A stretch of 64,000 bases of DNA from Microcyclospora pomicola (taxonomy: Eukaryota; Ascomycota; Dothideomycetes; Capnodiales): assembly GCA_002786065.1 (NCBI GenBank), contig NHNY01000036.1:175860-239859 (forward strand), read 5' to 3'. Each line of letters opens with the position of its first letter. Position 1 is the stretch's first letter. This document shows positions 42,576-53,068 of the stretch, piece by piece. The notes beneath the pieces were generated by a model. That model was not told the origin of the DNA. It saw only the letters and a program-made list of their open reading frames with translations, and did not search any database. Both the position numbers and the translations under genes were made by a program.

Positions 42576-44027
42576 TCACCCATTGCGGCTGTCATCTTCG
42601 TGGCTGGCATAAGCAAGCAGGAATTTGCAGCATGTCAGCATACACTTGCATGCTTTCGTCCATTGATCATCGTGCCCATAACTAAGCTTGATGCTGACCT
42701 CGCCGATCTTGTCTTTCGAGATTTTGTAAGGCAACTTGGTCCGGTCGCTACCAGACTCGTGTGGATGTTTGCTTTCGATGAACTCGCCAAGCTGGCGGAT
42801 GCACTGGAGGAACTCTACTAGTGCAGCATCGAATTTGCCTTGAAAAAGTCCGCCGAGTCCTAGTGGGAGATCTCCGCTGCTGGAAAGTTCGTGCACCTTC
42901 TGCTTAGGTTCTCCGCCGCCGATCTGCGGATCTTCTTTGACAACCTTTGATGTTGAGCCTGCAGCGATCAACCGGTAGCCCCTTAACTTTACGCCGAGCT
43001 TCTCTGTCACCACAGCAAGCAACAGCACAGTTTGTCCCAGCGCCGCGTTGATCTCTGCCCACTCTACAGGGTGATCTGGTAGTCTCCCCAGGCGCAGCCC
43101 ATTGATAGTTCCAAACAAGCCATCATGCCCAATCGAGAAAGCGTCGTTGTAAACATTCGTTCGTTGTAGATCTTCCAACAGTTTCGTGTCATGTGCGAGC
43201 TGATTCTGCAAGCTGTCACGCTCCTCTTGGAAGGCTGCAAGCTCCGCTGTAAAGGCGTTCCGCTCTCGCCAGAAACGTTCTTCCTCCTCGTCCAGTTGCT
43301 CCGCCTCAGCATCTAGAGCGGCAATCTCTGCCTCCATACGTGACTTTTCGGCTTCCAGCGTCTCTAACTCTTCAAGCGCTTTCTCCTCACGCAACCGAGC
43401 ATCTTCCAACTTACGCTTCGTTTCAGCCTTTTCTTCATCAGTGGGAACATCTTCTTGTGCCTGCTTGAGGAATCCCACATAGGCATCACGCTCGCGGATA
43501 ACACTTGTTTGGCGCTTTTGTAGCCCGTCCAGCAACAGCTCTGTACATTCGGTACAAACGGGATGATCAATATCAGATCGAGACGACAAAATCTCAAATA
43601 AACGCATAGTAGTGTCCATTCGTTGAGACAGTGCTTCCACCCTCGCGAATTCATCTCCCGTGTCAGCCTTGGCTTGCGCAGACGTACTTTTCCTTCTTGA
43701 AGGCGACAAAGGTGCCTTGTCGCTCTTTGCTGGCGCAAGTTGAGATTCCGTGAGCATTATATACGACATATCCGGGTTGATTTTGCCTCCCGATCGATGG
43801 CTACCTGGTAAGAGTCGCTTATGCATCGGTGAGCCCGCATGCTTGGTTACTTCATCGTACTTCTGCTTGCGCTCTCGCGCTGCTGCTGAGCGAGGGGCAT
43901 CAGGAGCATGGGCATCGAGTACGGGTGCAGCATCAGCCAGAATCTTGAAGGACGCTGGATTCAGAGATTCGAGTGAGCCATCCAATTTCAGCGATGTCCG
44001 GCATTTCTGACAGTGCAAAGTGGTCAT
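42576..44027 (-). CDS. ATG6: autophagy protein Beclin 1/Atg6 (Vps30)
   Basis: Atg6/Vps30 is a subunit of the phosphatidylinositol 3-kinase complexes with Vps34, Vps15 and Atg14 or Vps38, acting in autophagy and vacuolar sorting. The ATG at 44027 gives 483 residues opening with MTTLHCQKCRTSLKLDGSL, the usual Beclin start. A second CXXC, HPVCTECTELLLDGL (about residue 165), pairs with it as in other fungi. The coiled coil covers about 180-285 (heptads through EKALEELETLEAEKSRMEAE). The BARA/ECD domain runs from about 290 (NVYNDAFSIGHDGLFGTING, then LPDHPVEWAEINAALGQTVL) to WTKACKCMLTCCKFLLAYA near the end. The frame is uninterrupted. It shares a 372-base divergent promoter region with the Scm3 gene. 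Confidence 0.94.
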   Translation of the reverse strand: MTTLHCQKCRTSLKLDGSLESLNPASFKILADAAPVLDAHAPDAPRSAAARERKQKYDEVTKHAGSPMHKRLLPGSHRSGGKINPDMSYIMLTESQLAPAKSDKAPLSPSRRKSTSAQAKADTGDEFARVEALSQRMDTTMRLFEILSSRSDIDHPVCTECTELLLDGLQKRQTSVIRERDAYVGFLKQAQEDVPTDEEKAETKRKLEDARLREEKALEELETLEAEKSRMEAEIAALDAEAEQLDEEEERFWRERNAFTAELAAFQEERDSLQNQLAHDTKLLEDLQRTNVYNDAFSIGHDGLFGTINGLRLGRLPDHPVEWAEINAALGQTVLLLAVVTEKLGVKLRGYRLIAAGSTSKVVKEDPQIGGGEPKQKVHELSSSGDLPLGLGGLFQGKFDAALVEFLQCIRQLGEFIESKHPHESGSDRTKLPYKISKDKIGEVSIKLSYGHDDQWTKACKCMLTCCKFLLAYASHEDDSRNG

Positions 44028-44399
44028 GATCAACTCGATGCTTGGGTACTTCAGTGGCGCACTTCCAGGCTGTTGGTAAGAGGCATCTGACAAGTCGCTT
44101 GTCACCTCATCACTGTAATATCGATGTGGGAATCAAGGATACCAGTGACCATCTCGTCGGCCTTGCCTCATGACTTTGTCCCGCAGGCTATTGCTTGACC
44201 AAGATGGCAGCCTTACTGCCTGGAAATAGTGGCATGCGTCGATGCTTCCGAAGTTCAGCCGTAGATTGAATCACGTCGGCCAACTTCGCGTTCCCCAGGC
44301 TACAACGCGTCGCCCGCTACGAGCACCTCGCGAGACGATTGTATTATATTTTCTCGGTGTCAGCTTGAATTGGCATGCAAGGATATAGGGTTTCACGGG
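44028..44399. other. divergent promoter of ATG6 and SCM3
   Basis: The 372 bases separate two divergent start codons and must serve both genes. The Scm3 frame extends upstream only to a TTG at 44370. Confidence 0.5.
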
Positions 44400-47300
44400 A
44401 TGATGGATGAGGAGGTGACTCTGGAGAGCGCTGGGACAGAAGCGCGCCGATCCACAACTCCTCCACCACGATTGATAGACCACTATCAAGAAGGCGTTTT
44501 CGTGTCCAGCCCCGAGCTCGACCGCGAACGGAAGGAGAACAGAGAACGACTGAGATCCCGATTTGAGGCGATTTTCCAAAAGTACTCGCAGGATTTCACC
44601 GGAGTTGGAGATGAAATCGATTTGGAGACGGGAGAGGTCGTTGTGGACAATGGACATATCACACGTATGACACACGAGGTTGATACAGGAACTGGTGGAG
44701 CAGCCTCGTATTGGCGTGTTGTTGCCAATGACCATTCCGATACCTCGGAGAATGAAGGATCGATCTACGATAGCGACGACTACACCGAAGTTAGCGTTGA
44801 GGATATTGACGACGAAGAGGGTGTCTCGGAGGTGGAGCTTGCTATGAAAGGTCGTTTACATCAGGTTCGATCAGCTTCAGGTTCGGCAAGCTCAACGGTG
44901 GGAATAAGCAATGCTGTGTTGGATCCCGCACTTCTGAACGTGTCGAGCGGTACACAATCCGACTCGCTCAGGACTCCACAACATACTGCTACGGGACTGT
45001 CGCGGACAAAGACGAACCACCAAGAACCCAGACAGGACAACCATTTCGACGCTACAGCGGATACCGAGTCAAGTGGGAAACATGAAGACAGCATCACGGA
45101 TCAAGCAAAAGAGAGCGCAGCAAAGTCCCTGAATGTGTTTGATCAGCTTCCTGACATGCACCAATCAATGCTTGACTTGCAGTCACGATCGCAGGTCGGT
45201 CAAGCTCCCGACCACAATGCTACCCAAGCATTGAGCAAGAGTAACGCAGATCGACTTGCTCAATTTGCAGGATCTCGAGGACGAAATGACAATACGCCAT
45301 CCCGCGAGCGTAAACGAAGGAATCGGGAGTGGGATCATCCTGAACTGCCCAACAATCAGCGACCACGCAGACGGCTTTCTTTGAGTCCAAACCTTGTCCA
45401 GCAGGACTTCTCCACAGAGCCGACTTCCCACAACGATGTTGGTGAGAAGAGGTCCATTTGGGCTCCGATTAGCCTAGACAGAAAATCCAAAAGGCCCAGG
45501 TATCTGCCGGGTGCGGAGAATGTGCTTGGCGATGCAGATGAAACTCAGTCACGCAATGGTAAGAAGTGCAGCAATTGTCTCATCACTTTCACTTCGAGCT
45601 GGCGGAAAAGCCCGCATGGAAACCTGTGCAACCCATGCTGGATGTTTCACTATCGCTACGGGGGCCTGAAGCCAATACGGCCACCGAGCCCTGCTTCCCC
45701 CGATGGCTTCGAGTCTGGCGCGAACTCCTACAGAGCCAACACTTCTCGACGCGTTCAAAAAGGTAAATATTCTGAGTTCAGCTCTGTGGAAGATGCTCTC
45801 ATCATCAAGCTCAAAGAGATTGATGGGTTGACCTGGGAGAACGTTGGTCGTCATTTCCCACATCGGTCTGCCTTTGCTGTCCAAAATAGGTACAGCAAAA
45901 GACTTGCGGGCAGACCTTGTCCTGGCCGTGAGACATTGATTGCGCAGGGCTTCGAGGTGGATCGAGGTGGACGAATCATAATCGGGAAAGGCAAATTCAC
46001 TCGTCGTCAAGACGTCGAGCTCCTTCAACTTCGTTCCGACAAACAGCTTGACTGGGGTGAGATTGCGCAACGACTTACTGGTGATCATACTGCGGAAGCA
46101 GTTCGGCAACGCTTCGATGTGCTTGCTGGAACGCATTCAGATCATGGTCATGACGCCGATGGAGACACTATCAGAGCAATGTACATTCCCAAGACTCGCA
46201 ATGCACGATTCACAGCGGAGGAAGACGAGGAGATCCTGAAGTTAAGAGATGACGAAAAGCTTGCTTGGTCTGATATTGCAACATTCTTCCCAGAGAGATC
46301 TGCCGGGGCATTACAGAAGCGTTATACACGCGAGATCGTCCTCAAAAAGACAAGACCTGATGACACTCAGGGTGTATCACTGCCAAAGGAAGCGGCGGCA
46401 TCGAGCCAAGCCAGATGGTCTGCAACTGATGATGCTTCCATCGTGCAATCCCGGGAGGTTGATCATATGTCCTGGCATATGATTTCAAAGATGTTCCCCC
46501 GCGAAGAGAAGCTTTCGGTGATCAGCAGATATTGGCAGTTGAAGCAAATTTCAAACGACAACTCAAGCAAGGACTCTGCACAAAGAAAGTCTGGGCATTC
46601 GGATTCTCTTCAATCGAATATGGATGTTCTCTCTCGCGATGATACTGCTGCATCTACCCATAGCCAGCTTGCGACAGTCTTTCGGGGCAGAACTTTTGAT
46701 GTTGTCTCACCCAGACTTACAGGCCACCGTGAAGACATGATGCGAAAGACATACAGTGACGACGAAGACGATATGATTGTGAAGCTGAAGGGAAGAGGCT
46801 TGGACTGGAATCATATACAGCTCTACATGCCAAGCAGAACCATTCCCTCGCTCCTCAGTCGATATCGTGAGTTGCGAAGAAAGCCAGATGCTGTCGAGAA
46901 TGACGCAGAAGACTCGTCGGCATGTCCTCCGGGGTCTCCGTTGCTAGACGAGACGTCGCTTCCTATGGTCGACGAGAAACACCAGGAAGTCGCCCAAAGT
47001 TTGGCTGGACTGTCGAACCCTTCGCAGAACCTCCCACGGACGAGTGCGGCCAGCAGTGTGAGCAAGGCGAGCACCGTCCGGTCTTTGTCTGCCCATTCTG
47101 CTCAAGGTTGGACCAAGGAGACATCCGAACTTCGGCATACAGATTTGCCGCTGGAACCCATGCGGGTGAACGAGTCGCCCACGCCAGAGCACGACACAGC
47201 TGTCCCACCGAGGATTGATGACTCGTGGCAGAGGAGCTCCAATGCTTGCGGTATCTTCCCAAGCTCACCTGCAGATCATGCTCCACGCGAGATTACACCA

Positions 47301-48995
47301 CCTACCGATACATCTCCAGCACATCGACAGGTATACTACACGCCAAGTCGCTGTGGCGCGTATGGTATGCCGTACTACGTTGCACCGCCTGTGCAGTTCC
47401 GACCGCCGGTTGCACATATGCACGGTGCAGATCCTCATCCAGTGGAATCACCTTCCGTTGGCCCTCCTATGTTCGTTCGACCTGCAGCGAAGAATCTGCA
47501 CCTCGAGACTACTGGGGATCCTAACCAGTACGAACACTCATTGGAAGTGGTAGTAGCACGGTCATCAGAGTACCATGTGCCGCAATCTGAGTCTCGAGCA
47601 CAACCAAGTAGGTCAGACCAGAGTTCCGCAGTGATGCAGGATCTGACGAAGGAAGCCGATGTCCTCGTTGCTCCATTACGGCTAGCGACAAATTATTTCC
47701 CCAAGAGGAGCGTATCAGCACGACGCAGCATCTATCTACGTGGATCAACGGAATCAGAAAGTGAGCCTGATGACGAGGTCGATGAGCTCCACGAGAGAGT
47801 GGTCAAGAGGGATATAGATAGTGCAATTGCACGACGTAAGATGAGAGCGAGCTCGCGATGCTCTACTGTCGATCCTGAGGACCCGGACTATGTGATACAG
47901 TCAGAGAGTGAAGACTCTGATCCTGGCTATGACGATGATAGTATCAGCGGTGTCAAGATAGCGACCACAACCAAAGGATCTATCGTCGGAAGTCATCGGA
48001 GCCAGAACAGCCCTGAGCGATGCACCGTAAGATCAGAGGAAACTGTCAGCTCAGCGTCTGGCAATACGCCTATAAGCTCGGCCATACTCGTATCTCGAGT
48101 TCGAAGTCAAACGAGGAGCGAGATCACGGCCAGACGGTCAATGAACAAACCCAGAATCCACAAAGAGAATGACCCGCATGTCAGGAAAAGGTCGATGAAG
48201 CCTGCCAACCAACCTCACTTCACCGCTAGCTCAATGGGGATCGTGCCTCGTAGCGCCCACAGGCACGACATGCGGCGCTCGACCAAGCAGATCGCAAACG
48301 GTGATTTGGCCGCTGACGTTACGAAAGAACCGTGCCGGTCGACATCGCCACCAGCTGGCTCACGTAGTCTACAGCTCTTATCAATGGCCAGCTCGATTGC
48401 AGACTCTACAAGCAGTGTAGCTGATCTGGAAGTCCAGGTCTCAGACTCCCGTCTTGAGGCGTATCAGTCCGAGTCAAGCCAGGGGGTAGCCATCGAGGAC
48501 ATAGCGCACAAACAGCGGTCTTGTGCTATGTTGTCGCAGCCCGCGCCCACCACTCAGTCACACATGCAAGGAAATGTGCATCAAAGAGCGGAAATCTTTC
48601 GTCCAGTGGTTGCAGCCACATCCACAATCAAACATGACCTGGCATGTTCATCCTCCCCCAGAGGAGGCGCATTGTCGGTCAGTCGTGGCAGAGTGTCTGG
48701 TGTGTTCGAGTCAACATGCCAACATTCAAGTCCACCATACTCTTTGCCAAGAGCCAGGCAGTCTTTGGGATCGATATCTGGCAAGCCAAGGTCGACCGCA
48801 CGCAACAAGAATAACGTTACGACAACACCTTTGGCGCCGTCTTCGCGACGAGTCTCCACAAATGGAACACCGACCATACTCAGGTCGCAAGGCAGATCCT
48901 GCAGCGTTGCACTGCCCAGTAGTACTCGGAGAGTGGTGTATACTCCTGCGCCAACGCGAGAGATTGTAGATTCAGAGGATGAATTGGCTCTGTAA
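44400..48995 (+). CDS. SCM3: Scm3/HJURP-type CENP-A chaperone with GATA-like finger and Myb repeats
   Basis: Scm3 loads the centromeric histone H3 variant (CENP-A/Cse4) at centromeres. The 1531-residue, intronless protein begins at tandem ATGs (44400). The family motif is near the N-terminus, about residues 46-91: RLRSRFEAIFQKYSQDFTGV followed by GDEIDLETGEVVVDNGHI. A GATA-like zinc finger lies at about 388-424 (KCSNCLITFTSSWRKSP...CNPCW), but with 16 rather than the usual 17-18 residues between the cysteine pairs. Five Myb/SANT repeats follow at about 456-505, 530-577, 602-650, 671-716 and 784-830, each with a W in the second helix (for example FTAEEDEEILKLRDDEKLAW). The rest is disordered and Ser-rich, with acidic patches, ending VDSEDELAL. 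Filamentous-fungal Scm3 proteins are known to be fused to DNA-binding modules. Confidence 0.88.
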   Translation: MMDEEVTLESAGTEARRSTTPPPRLIDHYQEGVFVSSPELDRERKENRERLRSRFEAIFQKYSQDFTGVGDEIDLETGEVVVDNGHITRMTHEVDTGTGGAASYWRVVANDHSDTSENEGSIYDSDDYTEVSVEDIDDEEGVSEVELAMKGRLHQVRSASGSASSTVGISNAVLDPALLNVSSGTQSDSLRTPQHTATGLSRTKTNHQEPRQDNHFDATADTESSGKHEDSITDQAKESAAKSLNVFDQLPDMHQSMLDLQSRSQVGQAPDHNATQALSKSNADRLAQFAGSRGRNDNTPSRERKRRNREWDHPELPNNQRPRRRLSLSPNLVQQDFSTEPTSHNDVGEKRSIWAPISLDRKSKRPRYLPGAENVLGDADETQSRNGKKCSNCLITFTSSWRKSPHGNLCNPCWMFHYRYGGLKPIRPPSPASPDGFESGANSYRANTSRRVQKGKYSEFSSVEDALIIKLKEIDGLTWENVGRHFPHRSAFAVQNRYSKRLAGRPCPGRETLIAQGFEVDRGGRIIIGKGKFTRRQDVELLQLRSDKQLDWGEIAQRLTGDHTAEAVRQRFDVLAGTHSDHGHDADGDTIRAMYIPKTRNARFTAEEDEEILKLRDDEKLAWSDIATFFPERSAGALQKRYTREIVLKKTRPDDTQGVSLPKEAAASSQARWSATDDASIVQSREVDHMSWHMISKMFPREEKLSVISRYWQLKQISNDNSSKDSAQRKSGHSDSLQSNMDVLSRDDTAASTHSQLATVFRGRTFDVVSPRLTGHREDMMRKTYSDDEDDMIVKLKGRGLDWNHIQLYMPSRTIPSLLSRYRELRRKPDAVENDAEDSSACPPGSPLLDETSLPMVDEKHQEVAQSLAGLSNPSQNLPRTSAASSVSKASTVRSLSAHSAQGWTKETSELRHTDLPLEPMRVNESPTPEHDTAVPPRIDDSWQRSSNACGIFPSSPADHAPREITPPTDTSPAHRQVYYTPSRCGAYGMPYYVAPPVQFRPPVAHMHGADPHPVESPSVGPPMFVRPAAKNLHLETTGDPNQYEHSLEVVVARSSEYHVPQSESRAQPSRSDQSSAVMQDLTKEADVLVAPLRLATNYFPKRSVSARRSIYLRGSTESESEPDDEVDELHERVVKRDIDSAIARRKMRASSRCSTVDPEDPDYVIQSESEDSDPGYDDDSISGVKIATTTKGSIVGSHRSQNSPERCTVRSEETVSSASGNTPISSAILVSRVRSQTRSEITARRSMNKPRIHKENDPHVRKRSMKPANQPHFTASSMGIVPRSAHRHDMRRSTKQIANGDLAADVTKEPCRSTSPPAGSRSLQLLSMASSIADSTSSVADLEVQVSDSRLEAYQSESSQGVAIEDIAHKQRSCAMLSQPAPTTQSHMQGNVHQRAEIFRPVVAATSTIKHDLACSSSPRGGALSVSRGRVSGVFESTCQHSSPPYSLPRARQSLGSISGKPRSTARNKNNVTTTPLAPSSRRVSTNGTPTILRSQGRSCSVALPSSTRRVVYTPAPTREIVDSEDELAL

Positions 48996-49388
48996 AGCTT
49001 ATCCCTTTCTGGAGGTTTCAGCCCAACATTTGTACATGCTGGCTCCGCATTGTAAGTAGTAGTGAACATTACAAGTTACGAACACGTCCCATCACTTGAG
49101 TGCTACCTAGTCTCACTGCTCGCCTGAATCACAAGGCAAACATCGCTGACTGTCATCATGCCTCATTGTACGGTGAATATTCGAACTAGAGAGCCGCCGT
49201 ATCACTTTTGGCCATTGTCTGTGGGATTCATTGAGGTGGCCATCCTGTTTTTCTCTCGCCATCATCATAATCATCATATCTTACAGCGCCAGTGCTTCTA
49301 CGACATGTACAGAATACAGCCGAGCAGACCACAAACTACTACTTTTGACGTGCGCGAGCTGAGTTGGTCATGTTCAGCCATTCGCAAC
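48996..49388. other. convergent intergenic region
   Basis: The 393 bases between convergent genes hold both 3' UTRs; no other feature was recognised. Confidence 0.5.
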
Positions 49389-50839
49389 TCATGTCTTCGC
49401 AAGCACTTGATCAAGATCAAGCTCCCCATCAGACCCTCCAACACCTCCAGCTGCCTTCCAGAATTTACTCAAGTGCCTTGTGCCTGAGTCGCATAGCACT
49501 GTGACAATCCTCTTCCCACTACCCACGCCAATCTCCCGTGCCATTATCGCGGCTGCGACACAATTCACTGCGCTGCTAGCCCCTACAAACAGGCCCTCTT
49601 TTTCGACCAGCCACCTTGCCATCTTCATGGCCTGTTCATCCGTCACTTTGACAGCGTCGTCTACCAGATGCAGACCCGCAGACATATTGGCGGTCAGTCG
49701 ATTGATCCCAATACCCTCGACCATGCTATCTACCTGATGCCGTCTGCGCGTGCCTTCGGCTTCGGTCGGAGAGAACATGACGCCGTATTTGACCTTGTTG
49801 TACAAACCAGAGCCTTGCGGATCAGCCAACACGATCTTGAGGCCTGGAAGCATTGGTTTGAGGGCAAGGGCCACACCAGAAAGGGTTCCTCCCGTTCCAG
49901 CCCCAGCAACGAAAACATCAAGACGGCCCTGAGTTTGGGAGAGGATCTCCGGCCCCGTGGTCTTCTGATGGGCGAGGTAATTGGCGGTATTCTCGAACTG
50001 ATCTGCGAAATAACCTCGACCACTTTTGTTGGGATCATGGGTATGTTCTGCAGCTCTACAGCGAGCCATGTTCACGAACTGATTTTGGTCGATGATGGAA
50101 GCAGGACGGACCCTCTCGACAGTTGCGCCGAGCTTGAGTAGAAGATCTGACTTTTCGTGCGCGACATCGTCAGGCATACAGCTAGAAGGCAGATAGTGTT
50201 AGTATCACAAGGGAAAGAGACATAGTCATGTTGGCACCCGAGGATAGCGTTCACGACATACATATGTGCCTTGTAGCCTCTAGCTCTGCAGACCGCGGCC
50301 AAGGAAATGCCCGTTGAACCGACAGTGCCTTCATAGATCGTATCGCCACGCCCCGGCTCCAGCAGGCCTTCCTCCTCTGCGTGCGTTATCATCGACAAGG
50401 CTACGCGATCCTTGGGTGAGTTACCAGCACCGTTCAGGAACTCGGCTTTGGCCAATATCTCGCACCCAGTTGCTTCGCTCAAAGCCCTGAGCTTGATGAG
50501 GGGCGTGTTGCCTATCAGACCTTCGACGCCTTCCCGTATATTCTGATCATACTCTCCTTGCGGTTCTCGTGGTTGATCAGGCCCACCTTTCGCCACATCA
50601 TTGCCTGTGTGATCTTCAAGGCGAACATAGTTTTGCTGGCCAGGAAGCGGGTGGACGTTAGACTGGCCCTGCAACCTCCGAATACGCCGGCGGAAAGAGT
50701 ACTCTAAATCTGGATATAGATCTTTGAGGCCTAGAGTTAGGAGTATGCCAAGGATGAATCCGCCTGAAGCTGTAAGTTTGCCTTTGTTATCTAGAACACG
50801 AGTCCATACAATATGGAACACGGAAGAGAAGATAGACAT
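49389..50839 (-). CDS. membrane-anchored cysteine synthase-like PLP enzyme (Mcy1 type), 2 exons
   Basis: The model is complement(join(49389..50181,50262..50839)), 456 residues from the ATG at 50839. The 80-nt intron (GTATGT...CTTCTAG) joins YKAH to ICMPDDVAHEKS, which is the standard continuation of the O-acetylserine sulphhydrylase fold. An N-terminal hydrophobic segment (GGFILGILLTLGLKDL, about 36-51) would anchor it, as in yeast Mcy1 (YGR012W) of the mitochondrial outer membrane. PLP features: Schiff-base lysine about K143 in AGNSPKDRVAL, substrate loop GTVGSTGISL (about 176-185) and phosphate loop GAGTGGTLSGV. Yeast Mcy1 is reported to lack clear cysteine synthase activity, so the reaction is uncertain. 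It shares a short divergent promoter with the methyltransferase gene. Confidence 0.87.
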
Positions 50840-51082
50840 GACGGCAGTCCCTCTATAAGAGAACTTCACGATCGCAAACCTGATATGATGGCTTTCATTT
50901 TAGAGCATGGTATCGAACAGCTTATGTGAATGAATTCTTGCGTGGGAAGAACGCATGACCTCGACATCAGGAAGCCCGTGCGGTTCAGAGAAAGCTCGGG
51001 GGTCTTGTCTGAAGCTCCGCAATCCTGGACTGCACCTGGTTGCAATGCGGTCTATCATTCATCATTGAGGTTAGCACCCCAA
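50840..51082. promoter_or_regulatory. divergent promoter of two mitochondrial-protein genes
   Basis: The 243 bases separate the start codons of the Mcy1-like and NDUFAF7-like genes. An ATG at 50930 is in frame with the latter and would add 51 residues lacking transit-peptide character, leaving only 90 bases of shared promoter; I prefer 51083. Confidence 0.5.
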
Positions 51083-52585
51083 ATGGACTCTCCTGCCATT
51101 ACCCAGCTCTTCCGAAGCCTTGCGCGATATCACTTCTGCCGCAATGCCAACCATCTTCGTCCCCTGGTGCACCAATCCCGCTCGAAGACCACCAACACCA
51201 AGCCCTACTCCCGCGCTAAGAAGCAACCAGAGAAGCCTAAGACCACGATAGAAAGCAATTGGCAGCAGCGAACAGAACACTTTGCGCTGGATAAGGTGGA
51301 GGATTTCAAGAAGTTCCCCACCGTCACCGCAGATGGCTTGCGCGGACGAAGGGAACGGCCGAGGAGGGTAAAGATGCTGATGCGAGACTTCATCGAGGAC
51401 AGTCTGTATAATCCGCATTACGGGTACTTCAGCAAGAATGTCACCATTTTCACACCTGGCGCGCCTTTCGAGTTCAACAGTATACGAGATGAGCCAGAGT
51501 TTCAACGACTGCTGGGAGAACGGTATACAGAGTTCGAGGATGAGCTTGACACGACTGAGTTTCGAGACGATCGCCAGCTCTGGCATACACCCACCGAGCT
51601 CTTTCGTCCGTACTATGGCGAAGCAATAGCGCGATATATGGTCGCGAACTACAAGTTGAGCTTGTACCCATACCACGATCTTCTGATTTACGAGATGGGT
51701 GCTGGCAATGGCACGCTGATGCTCAACATTCTGGACTACATTCGACACGCCGACCCTGAGGTCTATGCGCGCACAAAATTCCGTGTCATCGAAGTGTCCT
51801 CTGCTCTAGCTACACTACAGGCAAATCAACTGAGGGCAACGACTGCGAGCAGAGGTCATGCAGACAAAGTCGAAATCATCAACAAATCCATCTTCGACTG
51901 GGATATTTACGTTCCTACTCCGTGCTTCTTCCTCGCCATGGAAGTCTTCGACAACTTTGCGCATGATGTCGTCCGCTACGACCCTTTCACGGAAGAAGTC
52001 ATGCAAGGCTCCGTACTTATCGATGCTGAGGGCGACTTCTACGAGTTCTACAACCACACGCTGGATCCTGTGGCTGCGCGCTTCCTTCGTGTGAGAGATG
52101 CTGCATGTCGGGACAGATCATACTCGCATCCGTTGCGTGGTCCGCGGATTCTGCGTTCGATCCGACATCGCCTGCCATTTGCTCCCAATCTCACGCTGCC
52201 AGAATATATCCCAACACGTCTCATGCAATTTTTCTCCATTCTCGGCACCCAGTTCCCTGCGCACAGACTCATCACATCCGACTTCCACAGTCTTCCGAAC
52301 GCGACGGCTGGGTACCGAGCGCCGGTGGTGCAAACAAGGTATCAGCGGCGCACTGTTCTGGTAGGCACGCCGCTCGTTCAGCAGGGATACTTCGACATCT
52401 TGTTCCCGACGGATTTTGGGGTCATGGAGGACATCTACCGTGCCATCACAGGTCGTCTGACGAGGGTGATGACGCACGAGGACTTTTTTCGGCGCTGGGC
52501 GTATGTGGAGGACACGCAGATGAGGAGTGGCGAGAACGCGATGTTGAACATGTACAAGAACGCCAGTGTCATGGTCACAGTTTGA
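51083..52585 (+). CDS. mitochondrial protein arginine methyltransferase NDUFAF7/MidA
   Basis: NDUFAF7 (MidA, DUF185) symmetrically dimethylates an arginine of the NDUFS2 subunit and is required for assembly of respiratory complex I. From the ATG at 51083 the product has 500 residues. The first ~45 are rich in Arg, Ser and His with no acid to speak of (LFRSLARYHFCRNANHLRPL), a good matrix targeting signal. The core includes MRDFIEDSLYNPHYGYFS (about 98-115), the entry to the family domain; the SAM motif LIYEMGAGNGTLM (about 201-213); VIEVSSAL (motif II acid, about 235); and MEVFDNFAHD (about 286), which replaces the usual NELLDALP-like loop. The end is FFRRWAYVEDTQMRSGENAM. Presence of the enzyme agrees with a complex I-bearing fungus. 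Confidence 0.85.
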   Translation: MDSPAITQLFRSLARYHFCRNANHLRPLVHQSRSKTTNTKPYSRAKKQPEKPKTTIESNWQQRTEHFALDKVEDFKKFPTVTADGLRGRRERPRRVKMLMRDFIEDSLYNPHYGYFSKNVTIFTPGAPFEFNSIRDEPEFQRLLGERYTEFEDELDTTEFRDDRQLWHTPTELFRPYYGEAIARYMVANYKLSLYPYHDLLIYEMGAGNGTLMLNILDYIRHADPEVYARTKFRVIEVSSALATLQANQLRATTASRGHADKVEIINKSIFDWDIYVPTPCFFLAMEVFDNFAHDVVRYDPFTEEVMQGSVLIDAEGDFYEFYNHTLDPVAARFLRVRDAACRDRSYSHPLRGPRILRSIRHRLPFAPNLTLPEYIPTRLMQFFSILGTQFPAHRLITSDFHSLPNATAGYRAPVVQTRYQRRTVLVGTPLVQQGYFDILFPTDFGVMEDIYRAITGRLTRVMTHEDFFRRWAYVEDTQMRSGENAMLNMYKNASVMVTV

Positions 52586-53068
52586 GGACAAGTGGATGCA
52601 AGATATGATAGATACCACTCGTATGATAGCTTCTGTTCAGCAAAGATGAGAACCATTTCGCCTGCCGTGCTTGCTTTTCATTTTTCCTTTAAACAACCAC
52701 AATGCCGCACAAATGCTCACCATACCTTCCGCCAACAGTCTTGGAACTCATTAGCACTTTCATTGCCCGATAATCATATTGTTGCATTCAGCAGGGCTTA
52801 TCAATAGAGCTGCCGTCCATGCCATGCGTGTGGCAAGTCGACAGATCACCAGAGCAGTGTGTGGAAGTTTGCTTCTTATGTGCTTGCGGATGCCAATCGT
52901 TCCGCCTTGAAATCTTCGGGTTGTAAGCTCAATCGGCGTGTTGGCGTTCCTCACGATCATGTGTCTCTTCTGGATTCTTGATCTTGTCTCAGCGCAATCA
53001 AGACCCTATTGCCTCCGCATCATTCATGTTTAAGGCTGTTGCTGGAAAGAATTGTCCTTGTGACGTCG
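52586..53068. other. convergent intergenic region
   Basis: The 483 bases between convergent genes hold both 3' UTRs; nothing else was recognised. Confidence 0.5.

Noticed and set aside
51071-51748. 225-codon minus-strand frame
   Set aside because: It lies fully opposite the NDUFAF7-like gene, whose motifs are clear, and has no family features itself.
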